A DNA stretch of 64,000 nucleotides from Anagrus nilaparvatae (Eukaryota > Arthropoda > Insecta > Hymenoptera > Mymaridae). Below the pieces are notes generated by a model. It searched no databases. It was not told where the DNA came from and saw only the letters and a list, made by a program, of their open reading frames with translations. Positions 11,395 through 25,170 of this stretch are shown piece by piece. The DNA is taken from assembly GCA_022575985.1 (NCBI GenBank), contig JAKSXM010000014.1, positions 27,528,001 to 27,592,000 of the forward strand, given 5' to 3'. The translations under genes were made by a program, and so were the position numbers. Position 1 is the first letter of the stretch. Every line of letters begins with the position of its first letter.

Positions 11395-14300
11395 CGAGGG
11401 AAAAGGTCGTGAAAGACAAAGAAACTCGAGGTTAGGCTTTTTATATTATATGATTGCGTGTATAAGTTTAGTTTTTTTTCTTTTTCTATTTGCATAAAAG
11501 AACTACCTTTCTGAAAATTATTTGAAAAAAAGAAAACCACTTGTCTGCGAGTGTTTCGCCGGTCAACTTTGAGCATTTAAAGACGCTTTTAGTATTGATA
11601 TTATAAAGTATTATTTATTTGATTGACGTTAATTTTTTTCTTTTTTAGTGATTATATATTTTTTCTTTTGTTTTATTAAAAAAGAAATGTTAAATAAAAA
11701 GACACTTGTTGTTAGAAAAACTTCTTTCAACGAGCTTCAGGTGAATCTTAAAGTGTAAAAGCGTTAGAGTTATAATCAGTTAAAAGTGTAAAAAAATATT
11801 TTTAATTAGTGTGTAATAATTAATATATATATATATTTATATATGTCAAATATATGTAAATATAGAAAGAGAATTTAATTATATTAAAAAAATAAAAGGG
11901 GAATTTTTTTTTATTTGAAATAAATATCGTATATATATAAAAGAAAATAAAGGAGTAGGGGGAAAATATTCTGTGACGGAGGGCGAAAATTATAAAGGTG
12001 AAATTCCTGGCTAGGTTATATCTAACTTGTATGTGTAGACGAACGGTGAACGGCATTCAAGTCGTTTAATATTTTTTTTTGAAAAAAAAATAGTTTTATT
12101 TATTAGTGTGATAATTTTTTGTTTTTAGTTTTGAATACAATATTTAATTATTTTGAGGATTTCGGTAGTTTTTTAGTGAGGTGTTAAGTGTTGTTTAAGG
12201 AGATATAGACGAGTTTGATCAGACACGTATTGTATTTTTGAGAGTATATAAAAAAATTATTTTACTTTTAAATCATAATTTTTTTAAAAAAATGTAAAAA
12301 CCTTCAAATTTTCTAAAACTACTTTATATTTTAATTGCATTAAAAAAAAAATTAAAAATGAAAGTACAAATTTAAAAAAAAAGTAATATGCACGTGTTAT
12401 AAGAGCGCGATTATTTAAAAAAAAAAAATTGACGTCATGCTACATTGAGTTCATAGGTAAGACGAGATTTTCTCCCTCTATTTTAAAAATATATATAATA
12501 ACTTTATAAAGTCTTTTTAAACGTAAATTTCTCATCGACGATCTCTTTTTACTTTTTCCAATAAGTGATTACCGGTAAAAGTTAGTATACCGGAAAAAAT
12601 TTGCTATTTTTTTTTATCATAAATCAATATATATTTTATATATGATGATAATGATGTAATTACAAAATTTATTTAAAAAAAATTTTGTTTTTTAGGTTAT
12701 GTTTATTGATATTGAATCCAAAAAAATAATTAAAAAGCTTGAAAATAAAAAAAAATTTAATAATAAAAATCCTCGAATATTTGAAGATTTGATAAGTACG
12801 TGCATATAACAAAAACAGACTTTTAATTGCCAATATATATATAGGTATAAAATTTCAATAAAATTAAAAACTACTTTCGAATCAATATTGATTTCAATAT
12901 AAATATTATATGACATTAAAGTTATTTTTAATTATTTTTAAAACTAAAAAATAAAATCAAAGCACTAAATAATAATTAATATTTTTGTTAATAATATTTA
13001 TTTTCCATAGAAAAATTTTCCCACGTGTGTATTTTGAAAAAAAAAACAAAAAAAAATTTTTTTTAATTTTTTTACTATTTCCGTATTAAGATAATCATCG
13101 ATATGTATAAATATAGTAAAAAAAATTATAAGTATGCACGTGTCAATAATTTACTTTTTATTTTATATTCTATATATTTGAGTTAATTTTTTTTATTGTT
13201 TGTTTGTTTATATAAACTCCTTTTTATTGAATATTAAGTTTTCAAGATAATTTTTTTTTTGGTTATTTCAATGATTTATTAGTAATTTTATTATCTATAC
13301 AGATATGGCATAGAAATTAGTTTTTAATTTCATTTTATTTTGAGATATTTAAGGTAAATAACATACATTTATGAATTTTATTTTTTTTTTAATTAAAAAA
13401 AAATAAATAAAAGTGCTTGGTGTAGCATGTAAAAGTAATTAAAAAGTGTTTGAAAGACGTCAATATAAATTAAAATAAAAGCTTCAATTTTTTAACAAAT
13501 AAAATAAAAATTTAATTATTTAAAGAATAACAAGAAAGAAAAAGTCATAAATAATAATAATTATTATTAGTACGTTACTTTATTTCATTAAATTATTTTT
13601 TTTTCTATTTATAATTATATATGAACTATTTTTAAAATAATTATATATATACGTGTAGGTTTATAAATACTATATATAATAAAATAAATGTGCATAAATT
13701 TTTTTTTCAAACTTTATGACAATAAGAAAAGTAAAATAAAAATTAAACTAACTTTTTATAAGAGTTTGTGTAACTATTTTTTTTTAATTGTGTCAAATTA
13801 AACTTAAAAAAAATTGCGCTTGAATAAACGTAAAACATTAATTCTGCTTTGAATTACCGTAAAATCTTGTTATGTTTTTGAAAAACTGAAAACGCGTTAA
13901 TTTACTTTCTTTTGAAGCAGGAATGTTTATTTTACATACTCATTAGTTTGTTCCTACAATATTATTTTTATTATGCAAATAATATTATTTTTATGAAATG
14001 AATTTTCATTTTAACAAAGTAAAAAATATTTGTAATTTAAACGATATTCTTTACGAGATGATTTTAATTCCATAAATTTTTAACAGTTTTTTTGTGTAAA
14101 TTTTTAGTAAGTATTTCTCTTGCAGCTGTTTTTATAGCTTATAAACATGTTATACATGCATAGACCTTGTTTAAATTTAGGTCCGACACCTATTACAAAA
14201 ATTTTGATTCGGCGTCGTTGTAAAATTTTTTAGACTGGTAACAAGAGATAAGATTAATTAATTTTCAATTTCAAATATGATTCTGATAAAATTAATTTAA

Positions 14301-15488
14301 AATACAAATTTAATAACATGCCATGAATAATCATATGTTCTTCGAAGGTGGCTTAAATAAATTTAATTAATGTTTTTAATGTATAAATATCGACTAAAGT
14401 TATGAATATCTTTCAGGCATTTATAGTATTGTGGAGGCATTTCTCTAGCGAGAAAAAAAATACGATAAAATGATTTTCATAAAGCCTCGTATAATATCGC
14501 TGAAGAATTATGTTGCAAAATTTATTTTACTCATTGGTTTTTCCTTCGGATATTTATAACTTTGGGAGGACATTTCTCTTTTGAGAAATGTTATATATTT
14601 TATCTTATTTTTTCTTATAAAAATATATAAAGTCATTTTTCTTAAAAAAGTTGATTCTTACTATAATTTTATTTTTTGCTAATATACTCTATCTATGCAT
14701 CGAATAGCTATTGATTAGTTTATGAATTCATTTCATTTGCGAGAAAAATTTTACAAAAACTATAACAAAAACATTTAATCCTTAAATTAATAAAAAAATT
14801 TATTTAAAATTAAAAAAAAAATATTTGAATTGATAAAAAAAATTAATTATTTTTACAGATAATAAAAATTATTTATTTATTTACTATTTTTTTTCAATTT
14901 TTCAATTTATATATAATCTAATATTTAATTAATTGATAGTTGATTTCTTTATCGTCCCTGATGAAGCAACAGTACTGAAATTTCAATATATGAAAAACAT
15001 TTTCGATTATACACAAATAAATCCGGACATTGGTAATTTTCGATGCTTCGGCCTCGATTAACCTAGACCAAGAGATTATTATTCTATAGTATATATAAAA
15101 CACACCTACATTTGAAACTTACAAGTAAACATTGAAATAAAAAAATTGTTTCAGTTATATTTGTGATTACGTGGAATAAACATAAAAGTAAACAATGTTT
15201 ATAAATAAAAAAATAAATATGAAAATCCATAGATTAATATTTATTGTTTAAAATTGTGTTTTATAAGTGTATTATGTGTTTGTGTTAGTTTTAACTTAAA
15301 AAATATGCTAATATAAGTGTAATTATTATAATAAAAGTTTAATTTGAATTTTTTTTAATGATTTGATAGACAATAAACGTCAAAGAAAATAAAATAAGTT
15401 TTGTGTAAAAACAAAGAGTTTTTATTAAGTGGTTATTCAAGGCTTTAATTTTTTTAAAAAGAGCTTTTTTATATAAAAAGTTATAAAA
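11250..15488. other. Region upstream of the host exon
   Basis: A+T-rich with a (TA)n run at about 11359-11390. The segment 11390-12240 is less A+T-biased than its surroundings (for example near 11390-11440, 11535-11585 and 12170-12230) and contains a CAG|GTGAAT near 11738 and TCAGT-type initiator-like sequences near 11775. It could hold promoter or 5' untranslated exons of the gene at 15489, but no start site can be assigned. From 12250 to 15100 only low-complexity sequence was seen. Confidence 0.35.
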
Positions 15489-15552
15489 ATGAGTAACTCT
15501 GGAGCTATACCTTTGTTACCTGTTAAAAAAGGTCACATTGAACATGGATTAG
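15489..15552 (+). CDS. First coding exon of an unidentified spliced gene
   Basis: The ATG sits in AAAAATGAG, a good insect initiation context. It opens a 21-codon segment starting MSNSGAIPLL and ending GHIEHGL, with normal mixed codon and residue use, unlike the surrounding A+T frames. It is followed by one extra base and a consensus donor, TTAG|GTAAGT (phase 1). The preceding 130 bp are A/T-rich with in-frame stops, consistent with a 5' untranslated region; an acceptor-like GATAG near 15370 may begin the exon. No signal peptide or domain is visible in so short a segment. The family is not recognised, so no function is given. The partner exon was not found in this window, implying a long first intron or an exon too short or diverged to see by eye. 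Confidence 0.55.
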
Positions 15553-17470
15553 GTAAGTTTTATAGTCAAATTAATTTTATGTATAAGACAGTGTTTATTG
15601 AATTCAGTGTTATATATTTTATGATTAAATAAATAATTTTTTTGAAATATTTATGATAATTATTTTAATTTTTTTTTTTCTATTGGGCATCTCTATCATA
15701 TACACTGGAAAATAAAATGGGGTATACTGCTTGGGGTAAGCGATTTTTTTTCAGTAAATGTCCATTTTTTATGAGAAAAATGGTATATTGGAATAGAATA
15801 GGATTTTAGGGTCAAAATTTACAAATAAGAATAAAATAGGAGAAAATTAAATCTTTGGGGATTAACTTTTGACCAGAAAATTCTAAATTTACTCAAAAGA
15901 TTAATTTAAAAGATAAATACCGTTTAATCTCTGAAGAAATCAATTTTGCATTATTAGTACGATTTTTATCCCAAATTACCAGTTTCACTTTTTATGATAA
16001 ACAGTTTTTATTTTCAGTCTACATTTAATAAAGAAAAATTAATTCAATAATGAAAAAAAAGAGTGTTTTTAGTATAAATTTTCAATTAAAATAAAAATTT
16101 ACATTTTTATCTAAAAATAGACTAAAAATTTCGATAACAGATAAATTTTTTAAAAATAAAAATATTTTTAGGTTTTAACTTGAAATATGTACGTATAATA
16201 AAAATTTCTTATCACGTGCATTAAAGTAATAAATTTTTTTCAATTTATGTAAAAATAATACTAAATAATTGAATATTAAAATTAAAATTAGATACAATTT
16301 CCTCAGTAAAGTTCATAAATTAAAAATAATTTTTAATTGTTTAACAATGTAAAATATAGGATAGTTGTGGGTGTGTAACCTAAATAATTATAACAATTAA
16401 AAATTAATTTCTTAAAATAAAAGCATTAAATTTATCAACAATTAAATAATTTACATATTAAATTATCAGTTACATAAATTATTTAAAAAACAAATTTTTA
16501 CTCATTTAAAAATTTTCTTTCATTTAATTATTTTAGTTGGTAAAACTAAGATAAAGTGAAATTTTTATACGATGATATTTCAATTTTTTTTATATTAAAG
16601 TTTTTTTTTTTATTCGCTTGAATTCTTTATTCAACTTTTTTAATTATGCATAATATGACTTTAACATTTTTATATATCCAAAAAATATGTCTAATGTCAT
16701 ATAACATTTTATATAACTTTTCTCTATATTTAACGCTTGTTGACTACAGCGACGATGCATGATCATTAAATGAGTATAGTTTAATTCGTTTACTTTAATA
16801 AAATTTTTTATATGGGTAATTCTTTTTAAGAGATAAACTTTTATTAGTTGGAAATTGAAAAATATTGAGGCTGTTATATGTAAGAGTAGTAATTGTTGGA
16901 TAAGCGTAATATTTTGGCTCCCAAAATAAAACATCCAAAAAGTTTTCAAAAAACTTACTGATTCCTGTTGGAATTAGACTTCTATGCCAAAGCACTCGTC
17001 CAAGAACCTTAGGAAACCGAAAAATAGAATTTTTATTTCATGATGTAAATATGCTTCCTTTTCTGCCCTGAAATCTATGCTTAAAAGTGGCTTTTTTTTC
17101 CACTTTTTTTTTTTCTAGGGAAGAAAGTGACTTTTTTTAAGCGTAATTATAACACAATATACACTTTATCATACATTTATTAGTATTATTAGGCTTCGCC
17201 TCGGGCGCCCTCGTCGATATTTTCAAACCTCGCGACCAATCACGTCAAACTCGTCAAAAATGATCCACTTTTAGCTCTTGTATAAAAAATATATATTTAT
17301 CCGCTATTATTTAATTTTTCCGATGAAATTAAACAGCTGAAACTAAATACTGACTAAAAAACTTCTTCATCATATTTCTTCGTTTATTTTAATAAACAAA
17401 TTTGTTTATAATTTAGGACCCCTTTAAGAACCCGAAATAGAATTTTTAAATATTATTTTTTTTATTTAAT
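15553..17470. other. Probable intron sequence
   Basis: Follows the donor at 15553. It is A+T-rich throughout. A slightly G+C-richer stretch at 17180-17260 contains AGGCTTCGCCTCGGGCG, sharing GGCTTCGCCTC with the minus strand near 34362-34375. The overlapping minus frames at 16644-16995 show no domain. Confidence 0.4.
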
Positions 17471-17479
17471 TCATACTTA

Positions 17480-17843
17480 CACTGTAAAAAGTGACTTTCT
17501 TATATTAACAAAAAAATTAGAACATTTTCGGAAAATTAGTGAATTTTCGAAAAAATTTGTAAATATTCGAAAAAAATCGTATACTTACTAAATTTAGTAT
17601 ATTAACAAAAAATTCGAGTATTCTCGATTTTTTTCGAAAATTTTCAAAAAATAGTTGTGAATTTACAACTTTTTTCGTAAATTCACAAAAAAATATCGAG
17701 AATTCTCGAATTTTTCCATAATATACTAAATTTGGTAAATTTACGATTTTTATCGAATATTTACAAAATTTTTTGAAAATTCACTAATTTTTCGAAAAAA
17801 TTCTATTTTTTGTGTAAATCTAAGAAAGTTATTTTTTACAGTG
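17480..17843. mobile_element. Palindromic TA-flanked MITE (mariner-like footprint)
   Basis: The left end reads CACTGTAAAAAGTGACTTTC and the right end, reverse-complemented, CACTGTAAAAAATAACTTTC. The two halves stay complementary for over 140 bp with scattered mismatches, so the element folds into one long hairpin. TA lies directly outside each end (17478-17479 and 17844-17845). It has no coding capacity. A TA duplication is typical of Tc1/mariner-type elements, but the family is not proven. Confidence 0.8.
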
Positions 17844-17974
17844 TATGTATAATTGTTAAAAGCGTTTCAGAAATGTAAAATTTTGTAAAATTTTGTGCCC
17901 ATTTTTACTTTGTCAAATGTTTTGGAAGCCGATTTGCATGACTTTCAAGTCAGGTTGTGGTATAGTTGTAGATG

Positions 17975-18045
17975 TAAAAATATCCCCCATACCCTCAGTT
18001 TACCTAAATGAGACCCCTGGGTCTAGAAATTAGACTCCTTAACAG
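17975..18045 (+). repeat. Dispersed repeat shared with 45515-45575
   Basis: CCATACCCTCAGTTTACC, AATGAGACCCCTGGGTCTAG and AAATTAGACTCCTTAA match the reverse complement of 45515-45575 (CCATACCCTCAGTTCATC, AATGAGCCTCCTGGGCCTAG). It adjoins the palindromic element that starts near 18066 and may be part of the same larger repeat. Confidence 0.5.
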
Positions 18046-18065
18046 AGTTCTGTGCTTTAAAATAG

Positions 18066-18660
18066 AGTTTTTTGCATCAAACCACGGGGGCCCTTAAGCA
18101 ACTTATTATAAAAATATCTCGCACTTGAGGTTTTTCTCTATAGAATTATTGAATGACCTCACAGAAGTAACATCCAATGGTTAGTTAAATCCCAAACGTT
18201 CCTAAATTAAAATTTTAGGAGCACCTACCATTTTTAATTACCTTCCATTTTCCAAAATTTTCTATTTTCCAAATTTTCCTGTAATCTGATCAAAATTCTG
18301 ACTCGATTTTTGGATTTTCCAGGAAATTTCATCATAGACTTTCTTTTTTGAGAAATTTTGAACATTTCTGTAGTGCTGTAACAATAGAGAAGAAACAATT
18401 TGCATGAAAATAAAAAAAAATAGAATTTTGCTAATATTTTTAATTTTTGTCAATTTTATCAATTTTATGAATCATTATTGTTTTTTATCTATACAGAATT
18501 ACAGAAACATTCTAAATATCTCAAAAAAGAGAGTCTGTAGTAAAATTTCCAGAGAAAACTGACCATTGTATATTACTTCTTTGAGGTCACTCAATACTTC
18601 TATAGAGAAAAACCTCGAGGGCAAGACATTTTTATAATAAATTGCTTCAGCAGCAATAGT
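18066..18660. mobile_element. Long-inverted-repeat element, ~590 bp
   Basis: The left arm, 18066-18200 (CACGGGGGCCCTTAAGCAAC, then TTATTATAAAAATATCTCGC, GAGGTTTTTCTCTATAGAA, TGACCTCACAGAAGTAACAT), is matched by the reverse complement of 18540-18660. The right extremity is degraded after ATTGCTTCAG. A related half copy lies at 25600-25935. It has no coding capacity. Confidence 0.7.
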
Positions 18661-21600
18661 CTTTATATTTAATGTTTATTATCAAAATTTAACTTGACAC
18701 TTAATCTGAAGTACTTTAATTATGGTTATTATATAATTGTTGCAAAATATTTGATAATTGGACTACACTTTGGTATACTAACATCAACTAATTAAGATTT
18801 TCCAAATAAAGGAAATTTTCTGACCCTTTAATAAAATCCCTATTGACTCTGTTTCAGCTAAAAATGTTAATTCTCATAATAACTTAAAAATCAGAAATTA
18901 TTGTTAAAAATTTTTAAACCAACAATATACAGTCAAGAAACGAGACATTTTTTTAAAACGTGAAAATACTACATAAAAAATTTCATATTTTTTCAATAAT
19001 AATTTAAGCTTTAATATACTTTACTTTTTTTACAAAATAGTTACAATAGAATAAAATTTATGACCATTAAACTGTCTAATAAATTTAATAAAATAAAGCA
19101 ATTTTTTTCTTTTTTTTTTGAGAATATATATGGTTTTTTATTATATAAAATCAACTTTTATAGAATGAAAAAAAAAAGTACGAGATTTTTTTTATATAAA
19201 CTTACAAATATACCCTTTTTTTTATTTAACAAATCCTTTTTTCAAATACAAAAAGTATAAAGAAAACGTTTGTATTTGTATGTGCAGAAAAGAAAAAAAA
19301 ACTTTATTCTTTTTCTTTATTTTTTTACACTTTATGTTATATAATTATTTATAAAATAAGACTTTTTGATTTAATTCTAATGTATATTAGGCTGGCTGCT
19401 AAAGATATTTAAAATTATGTTTATTGGGAAAAATTAAGATTATTTTTGATTTTCAAAATTATGACTTTGGAATGACCTCATTGCGACGATATTAAATAGT
19501 AATAATTTATGAAACTTACTTTTTAAGAAGCTTTAAAATAAAATTTTAATGTAGGAGTATTTTAGTTAAAGGATTATCAATTATAATGGATTAATTTATA
19601 GAAAATAGACGCAAAAAACTGATTTATTATCAAAAAATAGATATATTAGCTTGGATATCAACAAAAATTAGTAATGACAAACCCAAAAATTTGAAAATTT
19701 TTCAAATTTACCGCAAATATCGTAACTTTAATATTTGATTATTCCATAGCTAAATTTAAAAAAAAATTTTGTTTATCTCATACCAACCAAATACAGTGCC
19801 AAATTTACAAAACATCGAACATATTCGAAAAAACGCTGCCAAGTAATTGGCACTATGGTTCATCATTAGCAATAACAAAATGTTCTTAATGGTCTATTTT
19901 ATCTAATAAAGTATAATTTCATAAGAAAAACTAAAAATGATCATTTTGTCAATTTAACATCTCATGGAAAAAATTAGGTATTATATGAAAAAATGATACT
20001 TCTAGATATTAGTACTTTCATAGAAATAAATGAGGTATTACATCCAAATTAAAAAAAAAAAAAGTAGTTTGAGATTTTTGGATAAAAAAGTTTTTGAAAA
20101 AAAATTAGGTGTTAATATCAAAATGGTTGTGAAATATCACGCACATACAGACCACGATGCAGACTTAAAAAAAAAAACGGGTTTTTAGCTTCCTGGGGTC
20201 TCAAAACGTGCTTATAAGCAAAAAAATTTTAAATGTCACCTATCACCAAGTTAATACATATACTAAAAATCAATTAAATGCGACTGTTTTCATTAAAATC
20301 CATCATTAAAATTGATAATCTCTTAAGTAAAATACATTTCATTAAAATTGGTTTAAATTTAAATCTTCTTATACAAAGATAAAGATGCATCAGGGGAGAT
20401 AATAATTTTATTATAATAAGTATCTTCTTATACATGTAGTGAATAACTCAATAATTCATCTATATAATATGTGAAGTAACTAATATTATATTTAAGTTTT
20501 CAAAGTAAATTTAAACTTTAGATTATACTATTATTATTCCTGTAATTTTCAACAAATTTTATTTTGCTTATTCAATCTAATAATTATAACAAAATTTACA
20601 TTCAATTTTATTTTATTTGCTTGATATGTAAAATAATTTTATGAAAATACATTTTAAATTGTTTTACTTGTACTTTTCGATAGATTAAATGTACTTTTTA
20701 TTGTATTAAATTTAAAATAAAAGCAATTTAAAATGTATCAAACAAATGCTTACTTGTAAATCTTATTTCTTTCTTTCGTTTTTTTTTTTATTTCAATTTG
20801 ATGCAATTTTAAGTAGATTTTATGTAAAATGTGTACTTAAAATATTTTTTAATTTCTTAGATAAATAAAAAAAACAATTTGTGTATAAATTTTTCAGTCT
20901 TTAAATGGGTATTTATCTTTACTTCAATTGAAATCCAATTTTATTTTTTAAAAGCTTTTCAATTATTTTCTGTAATAAATATTTTTTGTTGTGTGTATTT
21001 TTTGCATTTTATTATTGAATTTGATGGAAGTTAGAGTAATTGAACTGAAGTTCTTTTTCTCTAGGTAAGAATAGTAGTGAAAAAATATGAAATGGTCAAA
21101 AAAATTGATCGTAGGAGATGAAAATTAATTACAGGGTTATCAAATAGGTCCCAAGCCTTAGGAGTAGTTTATCTTTGATTTTCGAAAATTATTATCAGGG
21201 GGAAAAGTGGGCGACACGGAGCAAGAGATGATGCAGAAATTGATTTTGTGGTAAATATATACAATGGATATACAAAATAAAATCCTAGTATTGTAGAAAT
21301 TGACCCAGGTGCAAAATAGGTTAGGCACATTCAACAATCGCATCTGGTATTCTCTTTTCAAACACTTGCGGAGCTGCGTAATATATATACTACCTTAAGA
21401 GATTTAAATAGAGAAAAAGTTCGAAGTCAAAATATGCTCTTCTGAGTTAGAACGAATTTCTGCAGCAGATTTTAATTTTTATAGCCTTGCGTTTATATTA
21501 AAATTAATCTCTCTTAATGAATTAATAATACTTTGCTAAATTCAGCCATAAAGTTTGGCCCTTGCACTATTAAAACCTAAAATTTTGTAATCTTTTTTGT

Positions 21601-24470
21601 TTAATTTCAATTATAACTTAAATTACAAGAAAATTAATTTAAAACCAAAAAAAAGTAAAATCTTACATAATTTTAATTCATCCAACGGTACTTATTTACT
21701 GTAACAATCTTGTTTTACAAAATTTTAAACGTGAAAAAAATAATAATGAGTTTTAAAAAGTAACTTATTTTCATTTAATTGTTGAAATATACTAGTTTTA
21801 TTTTGTAAATAAGTTAAAAGTTTTTATTGTTTTACAAATTGTTTTTGATAGTTTTTACTATAAATAAAAAAGTAATAAAACTTTTAGGTTTTTTTTTATT
21901 TAATAGTTTAAGCATCAAAAATAAAATGTGTGGTTTTGTAAAATCATCGAGAAGAACAATTTTTTAATGTAAAAGTTTTCATTTAATAATTTTTTTTCTA
22001 TTTTACTCTCGAAGTATAATTTTATGTTGCTAAAATTTTATTGGCAGTATCAGGAAGTCTATCTGAAAAACCTAACCTAGTCCCTTCAGTTACCTAAGTT
22101 ATTTTCACATTCCAGATAGTTTAACCAGTGTTTAAAAAATTTAAGCTACTGCATCAGATTCTAGATTTCATTAACATGGGATCATAGCTCAACACGACCC
22201 AAACCTTAGTTAACAAAAAAAAAAATTACTTAAGAACGTATTTTGTTAAAATAAAAATTTATAAAGCATATAAAAAAGTACTGACAAAGCTTGCTAGATT
22301 TATCTTTTTCTAATACAAAATTTAATTAGCCTATAAAATGAAAATGAATAATTTGCTAAATTAAACTTAAAATCCATTAATAATCATATGACATAATAGC
22401 TAATTTTGTTTTGATAGATCGTATATATAATGTAATTGGTTTTAAATAAACACAATAATTTGGCTAAAGCTTATAATTTAATTCTTGTGTAAATATAATG
22501 AGAGTTTTAAGTACTTCCTGACTTCGGTATATTACAATTGTTTAATGTTTTATAATTTTTAAAAGAATTATATCTTTGTTTAATTATTGGTTTATATTTT
22601 AAATCTATATATTGGTTTATTTGCTTTTCAATAAAATTTCGATGCTAAAACTAATTTAAAATAAATTTAATTAAATTTACTTTGATTTACCAGATACAAT
22701 AATCAATAGTCGAAATTTCTATTTGACTATTTTTTTGTGGAATGCTTTTCCAAGTATTTTATACTGAGTATTAATAATTCTGTTTTCAAATTATTTTTCT
22801 TCACATATGTACAGGTAAAGAGGAAAGAAATAAAATAGTAAAGTAATTTTTAATTATAATGTATTAGTTTACTCTTGCTATATGAGTGATTCTATGTTAA
22901 GCAGTTAAGAATAGAAACACATATATTTTGCTAAATTGATACCAAATTTCGGACTTCATTTTCTCACAATAAAAATAAAAATATAGCCTATAGCCAGAAA
23001 AATAAGAAAATTCCCAATTATTTTAAGCTAAGTCGAAATAAAGCGTAGGAGCCAGAAAATTCGTGCTTTCTCAATCCCTGCTTAGAAAATGATTTTCCTT
23101 TTTAGAACCCACAATTCTGCAAGCATGTATCTTATAACTCATAAAAAACTTTAATTACATGAAAAAAATCAAACTTCTTTTATAAAAATAAGAGAATTAG
23201 CACTTAAAAAATTTGGCAAATTTATTTTGTTTTTTTGAAAAACCATCATCTAAAACCATTTTTCATCCATTACAAAACCTGACCAAGTACCCTACGTTTG
23301 ACGAATATTAACCTATGTAAATAAAAAGTTATTTTTTAATTTTATATAATAAGTTTAGTAAAAACTTTTTTTCTGTTTTATAATTACAAAAAAATATAAA
23401 AAAATAATATCTTCTTTAAATAAAAGTTTTGTTATTATTTTTTCAAATAAAGTAGGCTACATAACTATAAAAATTTTTTTCATATTAAATTATTAATTAA
23501 AAAAGTTTAAATTTTCTTTTAAAAAAATATAAATTATTTATAACTAAAAAAAAAAAATAACTTAATTTCAACTTTACAAATTACTCTATTAATAAACTTT
23601 ATGTAATAATTCAACTACATATTAATTTAAATATGACAAATAAGGAAATTTTACTAAAATTAGTTCATTTATTTTTCTTTAGATTTTATGTAAGTTACTA
23701 ATTAAATTTTCAGAAAAAATAAAAGAAAAGAGGTACAAAATTTATTCTTTGAATTCTTTTTATAAAATTAATAATACTCTTATAAAACTTTTATTTTATT
23801 CAAAATTTTATAATTCCATTTTATAAAACTATATTTTAAAAGTTATATAATTTAGGTATTCAAATATCTATCCCTTTTTCAATTATTATTATTATTAATG
23901 AATCAAAACTAACTTAAAAGTTATTATAATTTCACCAACTATTTTAAAAGAAAATTTTTTAAAACTACAAGTTTTGGGAGCATCATGAAAATTGTACAGA
24001 TGTAACTTAAATACAGGTGTAACTATTAGTTTAATTAATATAACACGTTGGTTTTATATTAAGATGATATATATTTATTAATAAAAAGAGGTACAAAAGG
24101 TTACAGTATACATTAGTTAGTAAGAACGTCTTAACAAGTTCATGGTTCATTAAATACTGAACTCTATAATATATTTGGAGACACACCATACACATTATAC
24201 AGCACACACATTCTTACATAATTATAAAAAACAGATGGTTTACATAAATTAACGAGATACATTAACAGCGTGATTTCTGCATTCTCAACAATAATTTTTT
24301 TAAAAGTGTAAAATTTTTTGACTATTGTAACTATGGGTAATAATTCGCAATCGATTATATTTCCGATTTTTCCAAGTTTTTCTTACTAAAGAAGTGTCTA
24401 CATGAAAAAATAAATAGTTTCGTCGGATGGCTTGGGAAAAATGCATGGGTTCTTCCTCTGAATAATATAT
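18661..24470. other. A+T-rich non-coding DNA
   Basis: No gene or complete element was recognised. A small inverted repeat CAGTGCCAAATT / AATTGGCACT lies at about 19795-19857. A TATTAGGCTGGCTGC string near 19385 resembles TATTAGCCTGG strings near 53797 and 61172. The short frames at 19060-19260 and 21158-21361 have no motif. Confidence 0.5.
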
Positions 24471-24473
24471 TAT

Positions 24474-24536
24474 TCCTCACCTGAGACCTCAGCTGAGAAA
24501 ATTTCTGAGAAATAATCTGAGATCTGAAGTGAGGTT
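24474..24536. repeat. Short imperfect hairpin
   Basis: CCTCACCTGAGACCTCAG is matched by CTGAGATCTGAAGTGAGG with about three mismatches in 18, around a 27-nt loop. It stands out from A+T-rich surroundings. No element ends or coding context were found. Confidence 0.6.
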
Positions 24537-24539
24537 TAT

Positions 24540-25170
24540 AGCCCAGACGCGGTTCATAAGGCCTGTGTGTATGCTAGATACAAGAAATAGACCATTTGAA
24601 GCTTTGGTGTGCTGATAAAGAATCATTTAGTCCTTTATTCCGGAAATTGGTTAAGTAGCCCAATTTAGGTCATTTTTGACCATTTTTTAAATGTTTTTAG
24701 TTCCTGTAACAAAATTAAATTATCTTGGCTACTGGGTAATATGTTTTTTGATGTGCAGATAGCGAAAATTTTGAACATTTTCTAAAAAACTGCCATTCCT
24801 TCTGCTGTAGCCCATATTAGGGCATTTTAGCTATTCTTTTAATGTTCCAAATTAATGTAAGAATAAAAAGTTGTTCCTAAACAAAAGCAGCTATGCCTGT
24901 TACAAAAGCAATTATGGTTTTAACCACCTGCAAATATGTTTTTTTGGTGCGTACATTAAGGAAATGTTTTTGCCAAGAATTGGTTAGTTTTCCCGAAAAA
25001 AAGTTAAAGTTTCTGCTACAACCTATTTTATGCTTAATCACCTAAAGCAAAAACCGCTCTTAAATTTAGACCAAAGTAAAAATGAGAAAAAAAATCACTC
25101 TCTTAGAAAATTTGATGTTATTTAACTTGAAACTTGATCAAAAAATTTTATCGCTCCTACGCGTCTGTAT
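24540..25170 (+). repeat. Degenerate tandem repeat region bounded by CAGACGCG
   Basis: Two diverged units begin AGCCCAATTTAGG (24658) and AGCCCATATTAGGGC (24828). Each is followed by 'TTTTTTAATGTT', 'CCTGTAACAAAA', 'ATATGTTTTTTGATGTGC' and 'AAAATTTT...' type blocks. The region starts near CAGACGCG (24545) and ends near CGCGTCTG (25161), a short inverted pair that may mark element ends. Confidence 0.4.

Noticed and set aside
15700..15740. MITE start at TACACTGGAAAATAAAATGG
   Set aside because: No matching inverted end or TA-flanked partner was found downstream.
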